Assembly: GCA_047921175.1 (NCBI GenBank)
Contig: JBLRWQ010000011.1
Location: forward strand, 1-57,396
DNA from: T1Sed10-7 sp047921175
GTDB taxonomy: Bacteria; Actinomycetota; Nitriliruptoria; Nitriliruptorales; Nitriliruptoraceae
Direction of reading: 5' to 3'
DNA length: 57,396 nucleotides
Shown here piece by piece: positions 1 through 8,053 of this stretch. The translations under genes and the position numbers were made by a program. The stretch's first letter is position 1, and each line of letters starts with the position of its first letter. The notes under the pieces were generated by a model. The model saw only the letters and a program-made list of their open reading frames with translations. It was not told the DNA's origin and did no database searches.

Positions 1-146
1 CGCTCCAGCAGCTGGGCGGCCGCGCCGCGGACAGCCCGAACCTGATCCTGGCCGGGGTCATGATCGCGATCTCCGTGCCGGTGACGGTGTTCGTGCTGGC
101 CCAGCGCTACTTCGTCGAGAACGTCGCGACGTCCGGCATCAAGTAG
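1..146 (+). CDS. Sugar ABC transporter permease, C-terminal fragment
   Basis: The gene enters from the left edge, and only its last 47 codons are present (reading frame from base 3, stop TAG at 144-146). The visible end has a hydrophobic segment followed by the motif AQRYFVENVATSGIK. That ending is typical of MalG-type carbohydrate permeases, which close with a QRYFVRG-like tail after the last membrane helix. It runs toward metG, which is on the opposite strand. The substrate cannot be told from this fragment. Confidence 0.7.
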   Translation, partial: LQQLGGRAADSPNLILAGVMIAISVPVTVFVLAQRYFVENVATSGIK

Positions 147-195
147 GACGACGGGCAGATCCCCGGGCCGGTCTCCGCCCGTCCGGAGTCCTGCG

Positions 196-249
196 GCGTT
201 GCTCCACACGGTTCGTCCGCACGGCCGAGCGGAACCCGGGGAGCAACGC
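196..249. terminator. Hairpin between convergent permease and metG
   Basis: Arms GCGTTGCTCC (196-205) and GGAGCAACGC (240-249) are perfect 10-bp complements. An inner GGTTC/GGAACC stem can form inside the loop. There is no T-tract. Lying between two convergent stop codons, it could terminate transcription from both sides. Confidence 0.6.
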
Positions 250-289
250 GGGGTCGGGCGGTGAGGTCACCGCCGGGCCAGGCCCGGGG

Positions 290-2020
290 TCAGGCGTCCT
301 CGTCGGCGTCGGGGAGCTCGACCTTGGCGAACAGCGGGCTCGGCGCGCCGAGCGTCGTGCCCGCAACCACCTCGGGCCGCTGCCAGCCCGCGCCGGCCAT
401 GGTGCCGTCGAGCCCCAGCCAGCCGTGCAGCGTCGCCGCGGCGAAGGGCAGGAACGGTGCCAGCGCCACGTTCAGCCCGGCGATCGCCTGCAGCGCGGTC
501 CACAGCGTCGTGGCGGTGCGCTCCCGGTCGGTCTTGGCGGTCCTCCACGGCTCGCGCGCGTTGAGGTAGATGTTGGCCGCCTGCGCGCCCGCCATGGCCT
601 CCTTGAGCGCCTGGCGAAGCTCCACTCGCTCCAGCAGCGCCGCCTCGGCCGCGAGCCGCTCGTCGACCGCCGCCAGCAGCGCTTCGTCCTGCTCGTCCAG
701 CGGCCCGGGGGTCGGCACCTCGCCGTCGAAGTTCTTCGCGGTCATGGCGAGCACGCGGTTGACGAGGTTGCCCCAGGTGGCGACCAGCTCGTCGTTGACC
801 CGCCGGACCAGCTCACCGTCGGTCAGGTCCACGTCGTTGTACTCGGGCAGGTTGGTGGTCAGCCCGTAGCGCAGCTCGTCGGGGCCGAACACCTCCAGGT
901 AGTCGAGCACCGCCCGGCCGACCCCCAGCGACTTGGAGGCCTTGGCGCCCTTGAAGGTCACGTACTGGTTGGCGGGCACGTTGGTGGGCAGGTTGAGCTC
1001 CGGCGAGCCCATCAGCTGGGCCGGCCAGTAGACGGCGTGGAAGGGGATGTTGTCCTTGCCGATGAAGTAGTAGCTCTCGGCCGCGGGATCCTCCCACCAG
1101 GCCTTCCAGGCATCCGGATCGCCGCTGCGCTGGGCCCACTCCTTGGCCGCCGACAGGTAGCCGATGACCGCTTCGAACCAGACGTAGACGCGCTTGTGCT
1201 CCACGCCCTCGAGCCCGAGGTCGTCGGGGATCGGCACCCCCCAGGCGATGTCGCGGGTCACGGCGCGGTCGTGCAGGCCGTCGCGGACGAACCCGAGCGC
1301 CCAGTTGATGACGTGGTTGCGCCAGCCCTCACGGGACTCCAGGTAGGCCAGCACCTCGTCCTGCATCCTCGACAGCAGGATGAACAGGTGCTCGGTCGGC
1401 CGCGGCTCCGGGGTCGCGCCGGTCAGCTTGGAGCGCGGGTCGACGAGGTCGATCGGATCCAGCGTCTTGCCGCAGGCGTCGCACTGGTCCCCGCGTGCGT
1501 CCGCGGCCCCGCAGTGGGGGCAGGTGCCCTCGACGTAGCGGTCCGGGAGGAAGCGCTCGGCCTCCGGGTCGTAGAACTGGTCGGTCGTGCGGGCCTCGAG
1601 GTAGCCGTGGTCCTTGAGCCCCCGGAAGATGTCGGCGGTGACCTCACGGTGGTTGTCGGTCATCGTGGTGGTGAACAGGTCGAAGGAGACCCCGAGCCGC
1701 TCCCACTGCTCCTGGAAGCGCGGGTTGAACCGCTCCACGATCTCCGCCGGGGTGACGCCCTCCTGGTCCGCGAGCACGGTGATCGGGGTGCCGTGGGCGT
1801 CGGTGCCGGAGACCATGAGCACCCGGTCCCCGGCGATGCGGTGGTAGCGGGCGAAGATGTCTGCGGGCAGGTAGCACCCGGCGATGTGCCCGAGGTGGGA
1901 CAGCCCGTTCGCGTACGGCCAGGCCACCGCGACCAGCACGTGCCGGTCGGTGGTCTCGGTCCCGGGGCGCGGGGCGCCTGCGGACGGGGTCGGGGAGGTG
2001 GCAGCGGCGTAGGGTTCCAT
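290..2020 (-). CDS. metG: Methionyl-tRNA synthetase
   Basis: Charges tRNA-Met with methionine in the cytoplasm. The 576-residue protein has the class I signature HLGH (42-45), the SGTDAHGTP block (71-79), a zinc knuckle with Cys167, Cys170, Cys180 and Cys183, and a KASKS loop (360-364) where the usual KMSKS has Ala in place of Met. The anticodon-binding helical domain follows. The C-terminal EMAP-like tRNA-binding domain is absent, as in the shorter bacterial form. The chosen ATG at 2020 gives a normal N-terminus. An upstream in-frame start at 2167 would overlap the divergent hydrolase gene and adds only an Arg/Gly-rich leader. Confidence 0.95.
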   Translation of the reverse strand: MEPYAAATSPTPSAGAPRPGTETTDRHVLVAVAWPYANGLSHLGHIAGCYLPADIFARYHRIAGDRVLMVSGTDAHGTPITVLADQEGVTPAEIVERFNPRFQEQWERLGVSFDLFTTTMTDNHREVTADIFRGLKDHGYLEARTTDQFYDPEAERFLPDRYVEGTCPHCGAADARGDQCDACGKTLDPIDLVDPRSKLTGATPEPRPTEHLFILLSRMQDEVLAYLESREGWRNHVINWALGFVRDGLHDRAVTRDIAWGVPIPDDLGLEGVEHKRVYVWFEAVIGYLSAAKEWAQRSGDPDAWKAWWEDPAAESYYFIGKDNIPFHAVYWPAQLMGSPELNLPTNVPANQYVTFKGAKASKSLGVGRAVLDYLEVFGPDELRYGLTTNLPEYNDVDLTDGELVRRVNDELVATWGNLVNRVLAMTAKNFDGEVPTPGPLDEQDEALLAAVDERLAAEAALLERVELRQALKEAMAGAQAANIYLNAREPWRTAKTDRERTATTLWTALQAIAGLNVALAPFLPFAAATLHGWLGLDGTMAGAGWQRPEVVAGTTLGAPSPLFAKVELPDADEDA

Positions 2021-2085
2021 GACCGGCAGCCTACCGACGCTCCGCCAGCGCCCACCCGTCCCCGGCTTCGGTCCGAACCTCGCGT

Positions 2086-3054
2086 ATGCCACCTCGACCC
2101 ATGCTCCTGACCGGCGTCCTCGCCGCCGCCCTCCTCGGAGGTCCCCTGCTCGTGCCACCACCGGCAACCACTGACCCCTCGCCGCGCGAACTGGCCTACC
2201 CGGACAGCCGGTTCACGCGGCTCCAGGGCGTCGAGGTGCACCACACCGTGACCGGGCCAGAGGACGGACCGGCGCTGCTGCTGTCCCACCACTTCTACGG
2301 CAGCGCCCCCACCTGGCGCGGCCTCACCGCACGGCTGGAGGACCGCCACCGGCTGGTGGCGTTCGACCGGCCCGGGTTCGGGCTGACCGAGCGGCCGCCC
2401 CGCGAGGCGTGGAACGGTGCCAACCCCTACACGCGCGAGGTCGCCGCGCGCATCGGCTGGGACCTCCTCGACCACCTCGACGTCGACGACGCCGTGCTCA
2501 TCGGGTCCTCCGCGGGCGGGACGAACGTGCTCGAGATGGCACGTCTGCACCCGGAGCGGGTCCGCGCGGTCGTGCTCATCAGCCCCGCGATCACCGGTGA
2601 CATCGGCCCACCGAGCTGGGCCCGTCCGGTGCTCCGCTCACCCCAGGCGCGCGCCGTGGCCCCGCGGTTGGTCCGACGCTTCGCGGGCGAGATCGACGTC
2701 GGCCGCGTGGCCTCGTCCTGGGCCGACCCGGCGCGCGCCACCGCGGCGGTCGCCGAGCCGTACCAACGCATGCTGCAGGTCGAGGGCTGGGACCGGGGCT
2801 TCTGGGAGGTCATGACCGCGGAGGCACGGCCGGACCTACGTGAGGTGGTCCGCACCCTGCCGGTGCCGGCGCTGGTCATCGCGGGTGAGCAGGACCGGGT
2901 CATCCGCCCCCGGTGGAACCGCAGGACCGCCGAGGCGCTGCCGGATGGCCGCTACGTGGAGCTGGCCGGCTGCGGCCACACCCCGCAGGAGGAGTGTCCC
3001 GAGGCGCTCGCCCGCGAGATCAGCGGGTTCCTGGACGAGGTCGGTCTCGACTGA
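2086..3054 (+). CDS. Exported alpha/beta-fold hydrolase
   Basis: An alpha/beta hydrolase of 322 residues. Residues 6-27 form a hydrophobic signal-type segment, so it probably acts outside the membrane. The nucleophile elbow is GSSAGG with Ser142. Asp270 (GEQDR) and His298 (GCGHTPQEE) complete the expected triad, and SHHFYG near 67-72 sits where the oxyanion loop lies. A second ATG at 2101 would still leave the signal segment. It is divergent from metG and convergent with the DUF4032 gene, with a 9-bp gap between stops. The substrate is unknown. Confidence 0.8.
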   Translation: MPPRPMLLTGVLAAALLGGPLLVPPPATTDPSPRELAYPDSRFTRLQGVEVHHTVTGPEDGPALLLSHHFYGSAPTWRGLTARLEDRHRLVAFDRPGFGLTERPPREAWNGANPYTREVAARIGWDLLDHLDVDDAVLIGSSAGGTNVLEMARLHPERVRAVVLISPAITGDIGPPSWARPVLRSPQARAVAPRLVRRFAGEIDVGRVASSWADPARATAAVAEPYQRMLQVEGWDRGFWEVMTAEARPDLREVVRTLPVPALVIAGEQDRVIRPRWNRRTAEALPDGRYVELAGCGHTPQEECPEALAREISGFLDEVGLD

Positions 3055-3063
3055 CCGGTCCGG

Positions 3064-4398
3064 TCACGATGTCCCGTCATCGGTAGCTTGTGCCTCCAGC
3101 AGGTCCTCCAGCTCCGAGAGGCGCAGCGTCGCCGTGTCGGCCATCGGATCGGGTAACGCATCCGCGTCCGTGTCACCGTCGGCCGGGGCGATGATGCGCT
3201 CGTCGGGCAGCAGCGCCAGGATCTCCGACACATAGCGGTGGGCCGCATCCGTGAGCGCCATGTCGGTGCCCTCCTGCGCGGACCACTTCTGCCACAGGTC
3301 GAGCACCTCGTGGAAGACCTCGGCCGGTTCACGCCGCCCGCGCAGCTCCGGTGGCACGATCTCGAGCACCGGCTCGAAGGAGCGTTCCTGCCAGCGATGC
3401 GCGATCAGCGACTCCGGCAGGGAACGGCCCTCGGCCTGCTGCAGCCAGGCGCCGAAGTTGTGGATGTCGTTGAGCAGGCGCCGGGCCTGGTTCTCCTGGA
3501 CGTCGAGGCCGGTGAGCTGGCGCAGGATGCGGCGGTACCGGCCGGACTCCACCACGGAGGTCTTGAGCTTCATGCGGGTCAGGCCGGGTTCGTCCTGGAC
3601 CAGCTCGAGCTCCTCGACGTCGTAGCCGAGCTCGTTGATGCGCTGGAGCCGCTCGGTGATCCGGTGGCGCTCACCGTCGCCGAACACCTCGTCACGGGTC
3701 AGCTCGGACCACAGCGAGTCGTAGCCCTCCTGGAGCTCGAAGCCGATCTCGAAGGGGTCGAGCTCCTCCGACAGCACCCCGGCCGCCTGGAGGTCGAGCA
3801 GCTCGCCAGCGCACTTCTCGATCGCGAGGTCGACGTCCATGGCACGCTGGCCGACACTCAGCTCGTCGTAGAGCTCCCCGGTCTCGGTGTCGACCAGGTA
3901 GGCGGCGAGGTGACCGGCATCGCGGCGGAACAGGGTGTTCGAGAGCGAGCAGTCGCCCCAGTAGAAGCCGTTGAGGTGGATGCTGACCAGCAGGTGGACC
4001 AGCGCGTCCAGCATCGGTCGGCGGATCGTCTCGTGCTCCTGGCGCTGGAACAGCAACCGGTAGGGCACGGAGAACTCGAGGTGCTCGGTGATCAGCACCG
4101 GCTCGAGCCGCTCCCCCGCCGGCGAGCTGCGGAGCGTCACGATGCCGACCACGTCGACGACCGGGACCCCCTCCTCGGCGAGGAAGCGCAGGAACCGCCA
4201 CTCCCGCTCGGCGTAACGGCGCGGTAGCTCCTTGAGGTGGTAGACGCGGTCGTCGTAGCTGACGGTTCGGACCACGTGCCGGTGGATGCCCATCGGCATC
4301 TCGACCAGCCGCTCATGGTCCCAGTCCGACAACGGCTGGTCCCATGGCAGATCGAGGAAGTCCGGGTGGCCGGTGCGTGCGGTGAGCTGGAAACGCAC
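3064..4398 (-). CDS. DUF4032 domain protein
   Basis: About 444 residues, recognised as the actinobacterial DUF4032 family from its start (RFQLTARTGHPDFLDLPWDQ) and from kinase-like features such as RVYHLKELP and NGFYWGDCSLSNTLFRRDAG. The latter resembles the catalytic loop of LPS-kinase-like small-molecule kinases. The biochemical role of the family is not known to me. I prefer the GTG at 4398 because AGGTGG lies 9 bases upstream and the family usually begins there. A GTG at 4425 would add nine residues but lacks a visible ribosome site. Confidence 0.8.
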   Translation of the reverse strand: MRFQLTARTGHPDFLDLPWDQPLSDWDHERLVEMPMGIHRHVVRTVSYDDRVYHLKELPRRYAEREWRFLRFLAEEGVPVVDVVGIVTLRSSPAGERLEPVLITEHLEFSVPYRLLFQRQEHETIRRPMLDALVHLLVSIHLNGFYWGDCSLSNTLFRRDAGHLAAYLVDTETGELYDELSVGQRAMDVDLAIEKCAGELLDLQAAGVLSEELDPFEIGFELQEGYDSLWSELTRDEVFGDGERHRITERLQRINELGYDVEELELVQDEPGLTRMKLKTSVVESGRYRRILRQLTGLDVQENQARRLLNDIHNFGAWLQQAEGRSLPESLIAHRWQERSFEPVLEIVPPELRGRREPAEVFHEVLDLWQKWSAQEGTDMALTDAAHRYVSEILALLPDERIIAPADGDTDADALPDPMADTATLRLSELEDLLEAQATDDGTS

Positions 4399-4462
4399 CT
4401 CGGTCCACCACCTGCTCGATGACACGCGACGACGGGCGCGTCGTCCGCGCCCCGTGGCGGTA

Positions 4463-4497
4463 CGTCGTGGCCGCGCCGGTCGGGCGCGGCCACGACG
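4463..4497 (-). terminator. 15-bp perfect GC hairpin after the sugar permease genes
   Basis: Arms 4463-4477 and 4483-4497 pair perfectly over 15 bp around the 5-nt loop GGTCG. It starts 9 bases past the stop codon of the leftward permease gene. There is no U-tract, which is common for actinobacterial terminators. This is the strongest single hairpin in the window. Confidence 0.75.
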
Positions 4498-4506
4498 ACC
4501 GGTCGA

Positions 4507-5433
4507 TCAGCCCTTCACGGACCCGGCCGTCAGGCCGCGGACGAAGAAGCGCTGCAGGGAGAAGAACACGATCAACGGCACGATGATCGTGATGAAGGCA
4601 CCGGCGGCGAGCAGGTGCTCCCGAGCGCCGAAGGTGCCGATCATGCCGGCCAGGTAGGTCGTGGAGACCTGCCCGAGCCGGGCCGTGTCCAGCAGGATCA
4701 GCGCGACCAGGTAGTCGTTCCAGGTCCACAGGAACTGGAAGATCGCGAAGGACGCCAGCGCCGGCACCGACAGCGGCAGGATCAGCCGCACGAAGGTGGT
4801 GAAGTGCGACGCGCCGTCCACCCGGGCCGACTCGATGACCTCCTTGGGCAGCGAGCCGATGTAGTTGCGCAGCAGGTACACCGCGAGCGGCATACCGAAC
4901 CCGGCGTGCGCGAGCCACAGCCCCAGGAAGGTCCCCTGGATACCGAGCGAGCTGTACAGGTTCACGATCGGGATGAAGGCGACCTGCAGGGGCACGACCA
5001 GCAGGACCACGAAGACGATGAACAGCGTCTCGCGCCCCTTGAACTCCATCCACGAGAACGCGTACGCAGCGAAGGCTGCGGCCGTGATCGGGATGATCGT
5101 CGCCGGCACGGCGACGACGATGGAGTTGATGAAGGCCTCCGCCAGGGTGGATCCACCGACGGACTGCTGCAGCACCTCGCCGTAGTTCTGCACCGTGAAC
5201 TCGGTCGGGTTGAAGAACCCGGTCCACCATCCCGCCGACTGGACCGCAGCCTGCGTCCGGAAGGAGTTGACCAGCAGGCCGACCGTGGGCACCAGCCACA
5301 TCCCGCACAGGATGAAGAGCGCGCCCTTGACGAGCCAGCCCGCACCGGTGCGGTCATCGGGGTTGCCCTTGATGGCCTTGGCGACCTTGCCCTCTTCCTT
5401 GGGAGGCGCCGTGACGTTCGTCTGGCTGCTCAT
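4507..5433 (-). CDS. Alpha-glucoside-type ABC permease, MalG/AglG-like
   Basis: Inner-membrane permease of a CUT1 sugar importer, 308 residues with six predicted helices. The cytoplasmic EAA loop that docks the ATPase reads ESARVDGASHFTTFVRLILP, and the C-terminus ends RFFVRGLTAGSVKG as in MalG proteins. The N-terminus is hydrophilic (about 30 residues, with a Lys/Glu-rich stretch). Its ATG overlaps the stop of the upstream permease by four bases (ATGA), so translation is probably coupled. With the neighbouring binding protein it resembles the AglEFG system for alpha-glucosides. That substrate is inferred from context. Confidence 0.87.
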   Translation of the reverse strand: MSSQTNVTAPPKEEGKVAKAIKGNPDDRTGAGWLVKGALFILCGMWLVPTVGLLVNSFRTQAAVQSAGWWTGFFNPTEFTVQNYGEVLQQSVGGSTLAEAFINSIVVAVPATIIPITAAAFAAYAFSWMEFKGRETLFIVFVVLLVVPLQVAFIPIVNLYSSLGIQGTFLGLWLAHAGFGMPLAVYLLRNYIGSLPKEVIESARVDGASHFTTFVRLILPLSVPALASFAIFQFLWTWNDYLVALILLDTARLGQVSTTYLAGMIGTFGAREHLLAAGAFITIIVPLIVFFSLQRFFVRGLTAGSVKG

Positions 5434-6416
5434 CGCGTCGCCTCCTGCTCACGGAACCGCTTCACGTTCAGGACCATGAAGGGCAGCGTCATCAGCACGA
5501 GCAGGATCACGACGACCCCGGCTCGGCCGTAGTTCCCGCCTTCGAAGAAGGTGTAGAAGTAGTTCGCGATCACCTGCGTGTTGCCGCGACCGTTGGTCGT
5601 GACCCGCACGATGTCGAAGATCTTCAGCACCAGGATCAGGATCGTGGTCAGTACCACCACGATCGTGGAGGCGATCTGCGGGACGATGACCCGGAAGAAG
5701 ACCTGGACCTCGGTCGCGCCGTCGATCCGGGCCGCCTCGATGGTGTCCATCGGCACGCCCTTGAGCGCCGCCGACAGCAGGACCATCGCGAACCCGGCCT
5801 GCATCCAGATCATGATCGCCATGAGGGCGAAATCGTTGGTGAGAAGGTTCTCGTACCACGAGATCGGTTCGAATCCGAAGACCCCCAGCAGGGCGTTGAG
5901 CACACCCGTCTGGTTCCGCGTCGGCGGCTGGATCTTGTAGATCGTCTCCCAGATCGCTGCCGCACCGACGAAGCTGATCGCCATCGGTAGGAAGATCAGG
6001 GACTTGGAGACGTTCTCCCACCGCTGGGTCACCTTGTCCGCGAGCACCGCGACCGCGAGCCCGAAGACGACCGAGAACAGCGGGACCACGATGATCCACT
6101 GCAGGTTGTTCCCCAGCGAGATCCAGGTCTCGGAGTCGGTCATGACCCGCTGGTAGTTGTCGAGGCCCACGAAGGGCCGTTCGCCGGCGACGAAGCGGTC
6201 GGCGTAGAAGCTGGCTCGGATGGTGTCGAAGAAGGGGTAGATCAGGAAGACCGTCACGACGAACAGCGCGGGGCCGAAGAACACCCACGGCTTGACGACC
6301 TCCTCGAACCTGCCACCGACCCGCTCCGTGGCCGCGTTCAGGATGGTGAAGAACGCGAACACGCCGACCACACCGAGCACGATGGCGATGACGCCGTTGA
6401 GGATCGTGCCACCCAT
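5430..6416 (-). CDS. Alpha-glucoside-type ABC permease, MalF/AglF-like
   Basis: The partner permease, 328 residues. An N-terminal helix (about 6-28) is followed by the usual six-helix core. The EAA loop reads EAARIDGATEVQVFFRVIVP. The short periplasmic loop before it is of the AglF type, not the large MalF P2 domain. It lies downstream of the binding-protein gene across a 103-bp spacer holding two hairpins, and overlaps the next permease by ATGA. It forms the channel heterodimer with that permease, powered by a CUT1 ATPase. Confidence 0.87.
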   Translation of the reverse strand: MGGTILNGVIAIVLGVVGVFAFFTILNAATERVGGRFEEVVKPWVFFGPALFVVTVFLIYPFFDTIRASFYADRFVAGERPFVGLDNYQRVMTDSETWISLGNNLQWIIVVPLFSVVFGLAVAVLADKVTQRWENVSKSLIFLPMAISFVGAAAIWETIYKIQPPTRNQTGVLNALLGVFGFEPISWYENLLTNDFALMAIMIWMQAGFAMVLLSAALKGVPMDTIEAARIDGATEVQVFFRVIVPQIASTIVVVLTTILILVLKIFDIVRVTTNGRGNTQVIANYFYTFFEGGNYGRAGVVVILLVLMTLPFMVLNVKRFREQEATR

Positions 6417-6447
6417 ATCGTGCTCCTCTCCCTGGGGGCGGACGAGC

Positions 6448-6506
6448 GGGCCGGACCACCGGACGGTGGCCCGGCCCCTCGGCTGACGGCCGTCAGGCCG
6501 TCAGCC
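6448..6506 (-). other. Two intercistronic hairpins between binding protein and permease
   Basis: The first hairpin has outer arms 6448-6454 and 6471-6477 and a perfect inner CCACCG/CGGTGG stem (56-61 with 64-69 of the same line). The second pairs GGCTGACGGCC (6481-6491) with GGCCGTCAGCC (6496-6506), 11 bp with a GTCA loop. Their position just after the binding-protein stop suggests partial termination or 3' protection, so that more binding protein than permease is made. Confidence 0.6.
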
Positions 6507-6519
6507 CACGTACTCGGTG

Positions 6520-7869
6520 TCAGCCACGGACCTCGGCGAACAGCGCGTCGATGTCCGCCAGCGCGGTGTCGAGGTCCTGGTTGCCCTGGATCCAGTCGGT
6601 CATCTCGATCCAGAACGAACCGGACTGCGAGGAGGAACCGACGTCACCCGGCATCACGTCGGACCCGTCGAAGCGGAACGAGTCCGCGTTCGCGAGGATG
6701 TCCGACGCCGTGCGGGCGGAGTCACTCGGGTAGACCGACGCGTCGAACACCGGAGCGAAGGGCGACAGGTAGCCGCCGAGCGCCGCCCAGCCCTCGCCGG
6801 CCTCCGCCGTGGCGAGGAACTGCATGAAGGTGTTCGCGGCCTCGTTGTCGCTGTACATCGCCGCGAAGTCGCCGCCACCCATGGTCGGGTTGCCGAACTC
6901 CGCCTCGATCGGGGGCAGGTAGAAGAAGTCGTAGTCGACCCCGAACTCGGCGCCCGGCGCGTTCTCGACGATGAAGCTCTCGATGAAGGTCGCCTGGCGG
7001 TGCAGGCCACACTCCACGCCCGCCGCCGGGTCGCCCAGGATGCCGGTCACCGAGGTCCCGAAGGGCTCCCGTGCGATCTGCTGCTGGCCCCCGAAGACGA
7101 AGTCGTCGTTGGTCCAGATCGGGACCATGTACTCCTCGATCGCGCCCTGCACCTCGTCGGAGGAGAAGGCGAGGTCGCCGGCGACCCACTCGTCGTAGGC
7201 GTCCGGGCCGATGGTGCGCAGGAGGATGTCCTCGATCCAGTCGGTGGCGACCCAGCCGGTCGCGTCACCGGACTCGATGCCGATGCACCACGGTGCGTTG
7301 ACGATGTCGTCAGCCGCCATGGCCTCGGTCAGCGCCACCATGTCGTCCCAGGTCTCCGGGATCTCGTAGCCACCCGCCTCGAAGGTCTGCGGGTTGTACC
7401 AGACCAGCGACTTCAGGCTCAGCCGCATCGGCACGCCGTAGAGCGAGTCGTCGAAGGTGACGAGGTCGAGCAGACCACCGACGACCTCCGACTCGAGGGT
7501 GTCGACGTCGATGACGTCGTCGAGTGGCGTCACGACGCCCTGGTTCCAGAAGTCCTCCAGCAGCCCGGGCTGCGGGTGCAGGATGATGTCCGGTGCGTTG
7601 CCGGCGCCGATCCGGGTGCGAGCGAGCGACTCGAAGTCGTTCGTGCCCTCCTCCAGGATGGCGATGTCCGGGTACTCCTCGTTGAACGCATCGATGATGG
7701 CGTTGAGACCGGCGACGTCCTCCTCGCCGGTGAACGCGTGCAGCAACGTGACCTCACCGCTGTCGGCACTTGCGGCCTCTTCGTCGCCGTTGCCGCAGGC
7801 GGTCGCCACCATGGCGAGCGCCGCGCCGGCTGCGACCAGCCGCCACGCTCGGTTCCTGGTGTTCTTCAC
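6520..7869 (-). CDS. Alpha-glucoside-type sugar-binding lipoprotein (AglE-like)
   Basis: Extracellular solute-binding protein, 449 residues, that captures the sugar and delivers it to the two permeases. It begins with a signal peptide ending VATAC, giving a lipid-anchored Cys at about 25, then an acidic linker. The family-1 binding-protein fold follows. The segment GIESGDATGWVATDWIEDIL resembles AglE alpha-glucoside-binding proteins. The start is GTG at 7869 with GGGAG six bases upstream. The gene has its own upstream region separate from the ATPase gene; I could not find in that region the operator seen elsewhere in this locus. Confidence 0.85.
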   Translation of the reverse strand: MKNTRNRAWRLVAAGAALAMVATACGNGDEEAASADSGEVTLLHAFTGEEDVAGLNAIIDAFNEEYPDIAILEEGTNDFESLARTRIGAGNAPDIILHPQPGLLEDFWNQGVVTPLDDVIDVDTLESEVVGGLLDLVTFDDSLYGVPMRLSLKSLVWYNPQTFEAGGYEIPETWDDMVALTEAMAADDIVNAPWCIGIESGDATGWVATDWIEDILLRTIGPDAYDEWVAGDLAFSSDEVQGAIEEYMVPIWTNDDFVFGGQQQIAREPFGTSVTGILGDPAAGVECGLHRQATFIESFIVENAPGAEFGVDYDFFYLPPIEAEFGNPTMGGGDFAAMYSDNEAANTFMQFLATAEAGEGWAALGGYLSPFAPVFDASVYPSDSARTASDILANADSFRFDGSDVMPGDVGSSSQSGSFWIEMTDWIQGNQDLDTALADIDALFAEVRG

Positions 7870-8014
7870 GGTCTACTCCCTGTCGTGGTCGTCGTCACGG
7901 CCGGGTTTGCCGGCCTCGACGTGGATCCCCCGCCCCACGGTTGCGGGCGGGTGGTGGTTGCTAGGGTCGTGCTCAAGCCCGCCCCGGTGGTCACCCACCT
8001 GACGGGCTGTGTGT

Positions 8015-8044
8015 CCGGTGGCGGCGCGGGAGCACCGCCACCGG
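8015..8044 (-). terminator. 10-bp hairpin after the ATPase gene
   Basis: CCGGTGGCGG (8015-8024) and CCGCCACCGG (8035-8044) are perfect complements around a 10-nt loop. It sits 9 bases past the ATPase stop and separates that transcript from the binding-protein gene. Confidence 0.6.
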
Positions 8045-8053
8045 CACCACAGC

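Noticed and set aside
2021..2167. Longer metG start at 2167
   Set aside because: It would add 49 Arg/Gly-rich residues with no family match and overlap the divergent hydrolase gene.
7870..8014. LacI-type operator before the binding-protein gene
   Set aside because: I searched the gap for TGnAAnCGnTTnCA and found no convincing match.
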